Below, one piece after another: positions 5,528 to 5,707 of a stretch of DNA of 5,707 nucleotides. A program made the position numbers and the translations under genes. Source of the stretch: Gammaproteobacteria bacterium (GTDB lineage: Bacteria > Pseudomonadota > Gammaproteobacteria > Pseudomonadales > Azotimanducaceae); assembly GCA_018667205.1 (NCBI GenBank), contig JABIVN010000606.1:1-5707 (forward strand), given 5' to 3'. Within the stretch, counting starts at the first letter, position 1. The number at the start of each line of letters is the position of its first letter. The notes under the pieces are model-generated. The model worked only from the letters and a program-made list of their open reading frames with translations. It made no database searches and had not been told where the DNA came from.

Positions 5528-5707
5528 GCTTCCTCTTTCAATTTTTGAGCGCCCAGTGCTGAAGCCAAAGACATGATATGACGGTTACCCCGGTTCCATA
5601 AAATTTTCAGGGTAACCGTGTTAATCAGCCATTTGCCATTCACTTTCTCCAACTGGTCTATGTAGTAACCGCCAAGGGCAAAGTCAGGGCTGCCCTGGTT
5701 GTTCTGG
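5524..5707 (-). CDS. SnoaL/NTF2-like domain protein, C-terminal part, runs off the right edge
   Basis: The minus strand is open from the window edge to a TAG at 5526-5524, giving the last 60 residues of a protein. The visible part starts QNNQGSPDFALGGYYIDQL and continues EKVNGKWLINTVTLKILW, ending LKEEA. The pattern of a strand GGYY.D.LE, a turn VNGKW, and a strand LI..VTLK.LW is the C-terminal sheet of the cone-shaped SnoaL/NTF2-like fold, used by steroid isomerases, polyketide cyclases, limonene-epoxide-hydrolase-like enzymes and beta subunits of ring-hydroxylating dioxygenases. Catabolic clusters often carry such proteins as isomerases, hydratases or uncharacterised partners. The N-terminal half, with the usual catalytic residues, is outside the window, so the activity cannot be assigned. 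It is convergent with the esterase, with a 4-nt overlap at the stop codons. It is too short for many ORF callers because it is cut by the edge. Confidence 0.8.
   Translation of the reverse strand, partial: QNNQGSPDFALGGYYIDQLEKVNGKWLINTVTLKILWNRGNRHIMSLASALGAQKLKEEA
5581..5619. repeat. Perfect 10-bp inverted repeat inside the SnoaL-like gene
   Basis: ACGGTTACCC (5581-5590) and GGGTAACCGT (5610-5619) are exact inverse copies separated by 19 nt. They lie within the coding sequence, 54 nt past the esterase stop. On the plus strand a transcript of the esterase would fold this into a hairpin in its 3' end. No T run follows on either strand, so it is not a classical terminator. It could stall RNA polymerase, protect the esterase mRNA end, or be a chance result of codon choice. 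Confidence 0.55.

Overview
The window is a 5.7-kb piece of a bacterial chromosome or large plasmid. Base composition looks balanced by eye, genes are tightly packed, and Shine-Dalgarno sites are of the usual bacterial type. The gene set is a long GST-like protein pair, an orphan Rieske oxygenase, an SDR, an HSL-type esterase and a SnoaL/NTF2-like protein. This looks like an accessory catabolic island of a proteobacterium that oxidises terpenoid, steroid or aromatic compounds. A marine gammaproteobacterium is my best guess, with a sphingomonad-like alphaproteobacterium as the alternative. The sequence alone does not settle the taxon.

Layout from left to right: (1) 1-397, minus strand, the N-terminal 132 residues of an NAD-type short-chain dehydrogenase that runs off the left edge. 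(2) 418-1446, minus strand, a 342-aa GST-superfamily protein 20 nt upstream of the SDR and probably co-transcribed with it. (3) 1447-1787, a 341-bp intergenic region between divergent genes, holding predicted promoters for both sides, an imperfect palindrome and a strong nested inverted repeat. (4) 1788-3347, plus strand, a 519-aa Rieske non-heme iron oxygenase alpha subunit. (5) 3357-3385, a symmetrical bidirectional terminator. (6) 3406-4473, minus strand, a second, divergent 355-aa GST-like paralog. (7) 4474-4591, a short divergent intergenic region. (8) 4592-5527, plus strand, a 311-aa alpha/beta hydrolase of the hormone-sensitive-lipase type. (9) 5524 to the right edge, minus strand, the C-terminus of a SnoaL/NTF2-like protein whose stop codon overlaps that of the esterase.

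How the parts may work together is inference. The Rieske enzyme would hydroxylate or demethylate a hydrophobic ring substrate, the SDR would oxidise the alcohol formed, the esterase would open an ester or lactone, and the SnoaL-like protein could act as an isomerase, hydratase or small hydroxylase-like partner. The two GST-like proteins flank the oxygenase in the same orientation as each other. They could conjugate, isomerise or bind its reactive product. No ferredoxin or reductase for the oxygenase, no regulator and no transporter lies inside the window. The genes alternate in direction and need about five separate transcripts, so this is a functional neighbourhood rather than one operon.
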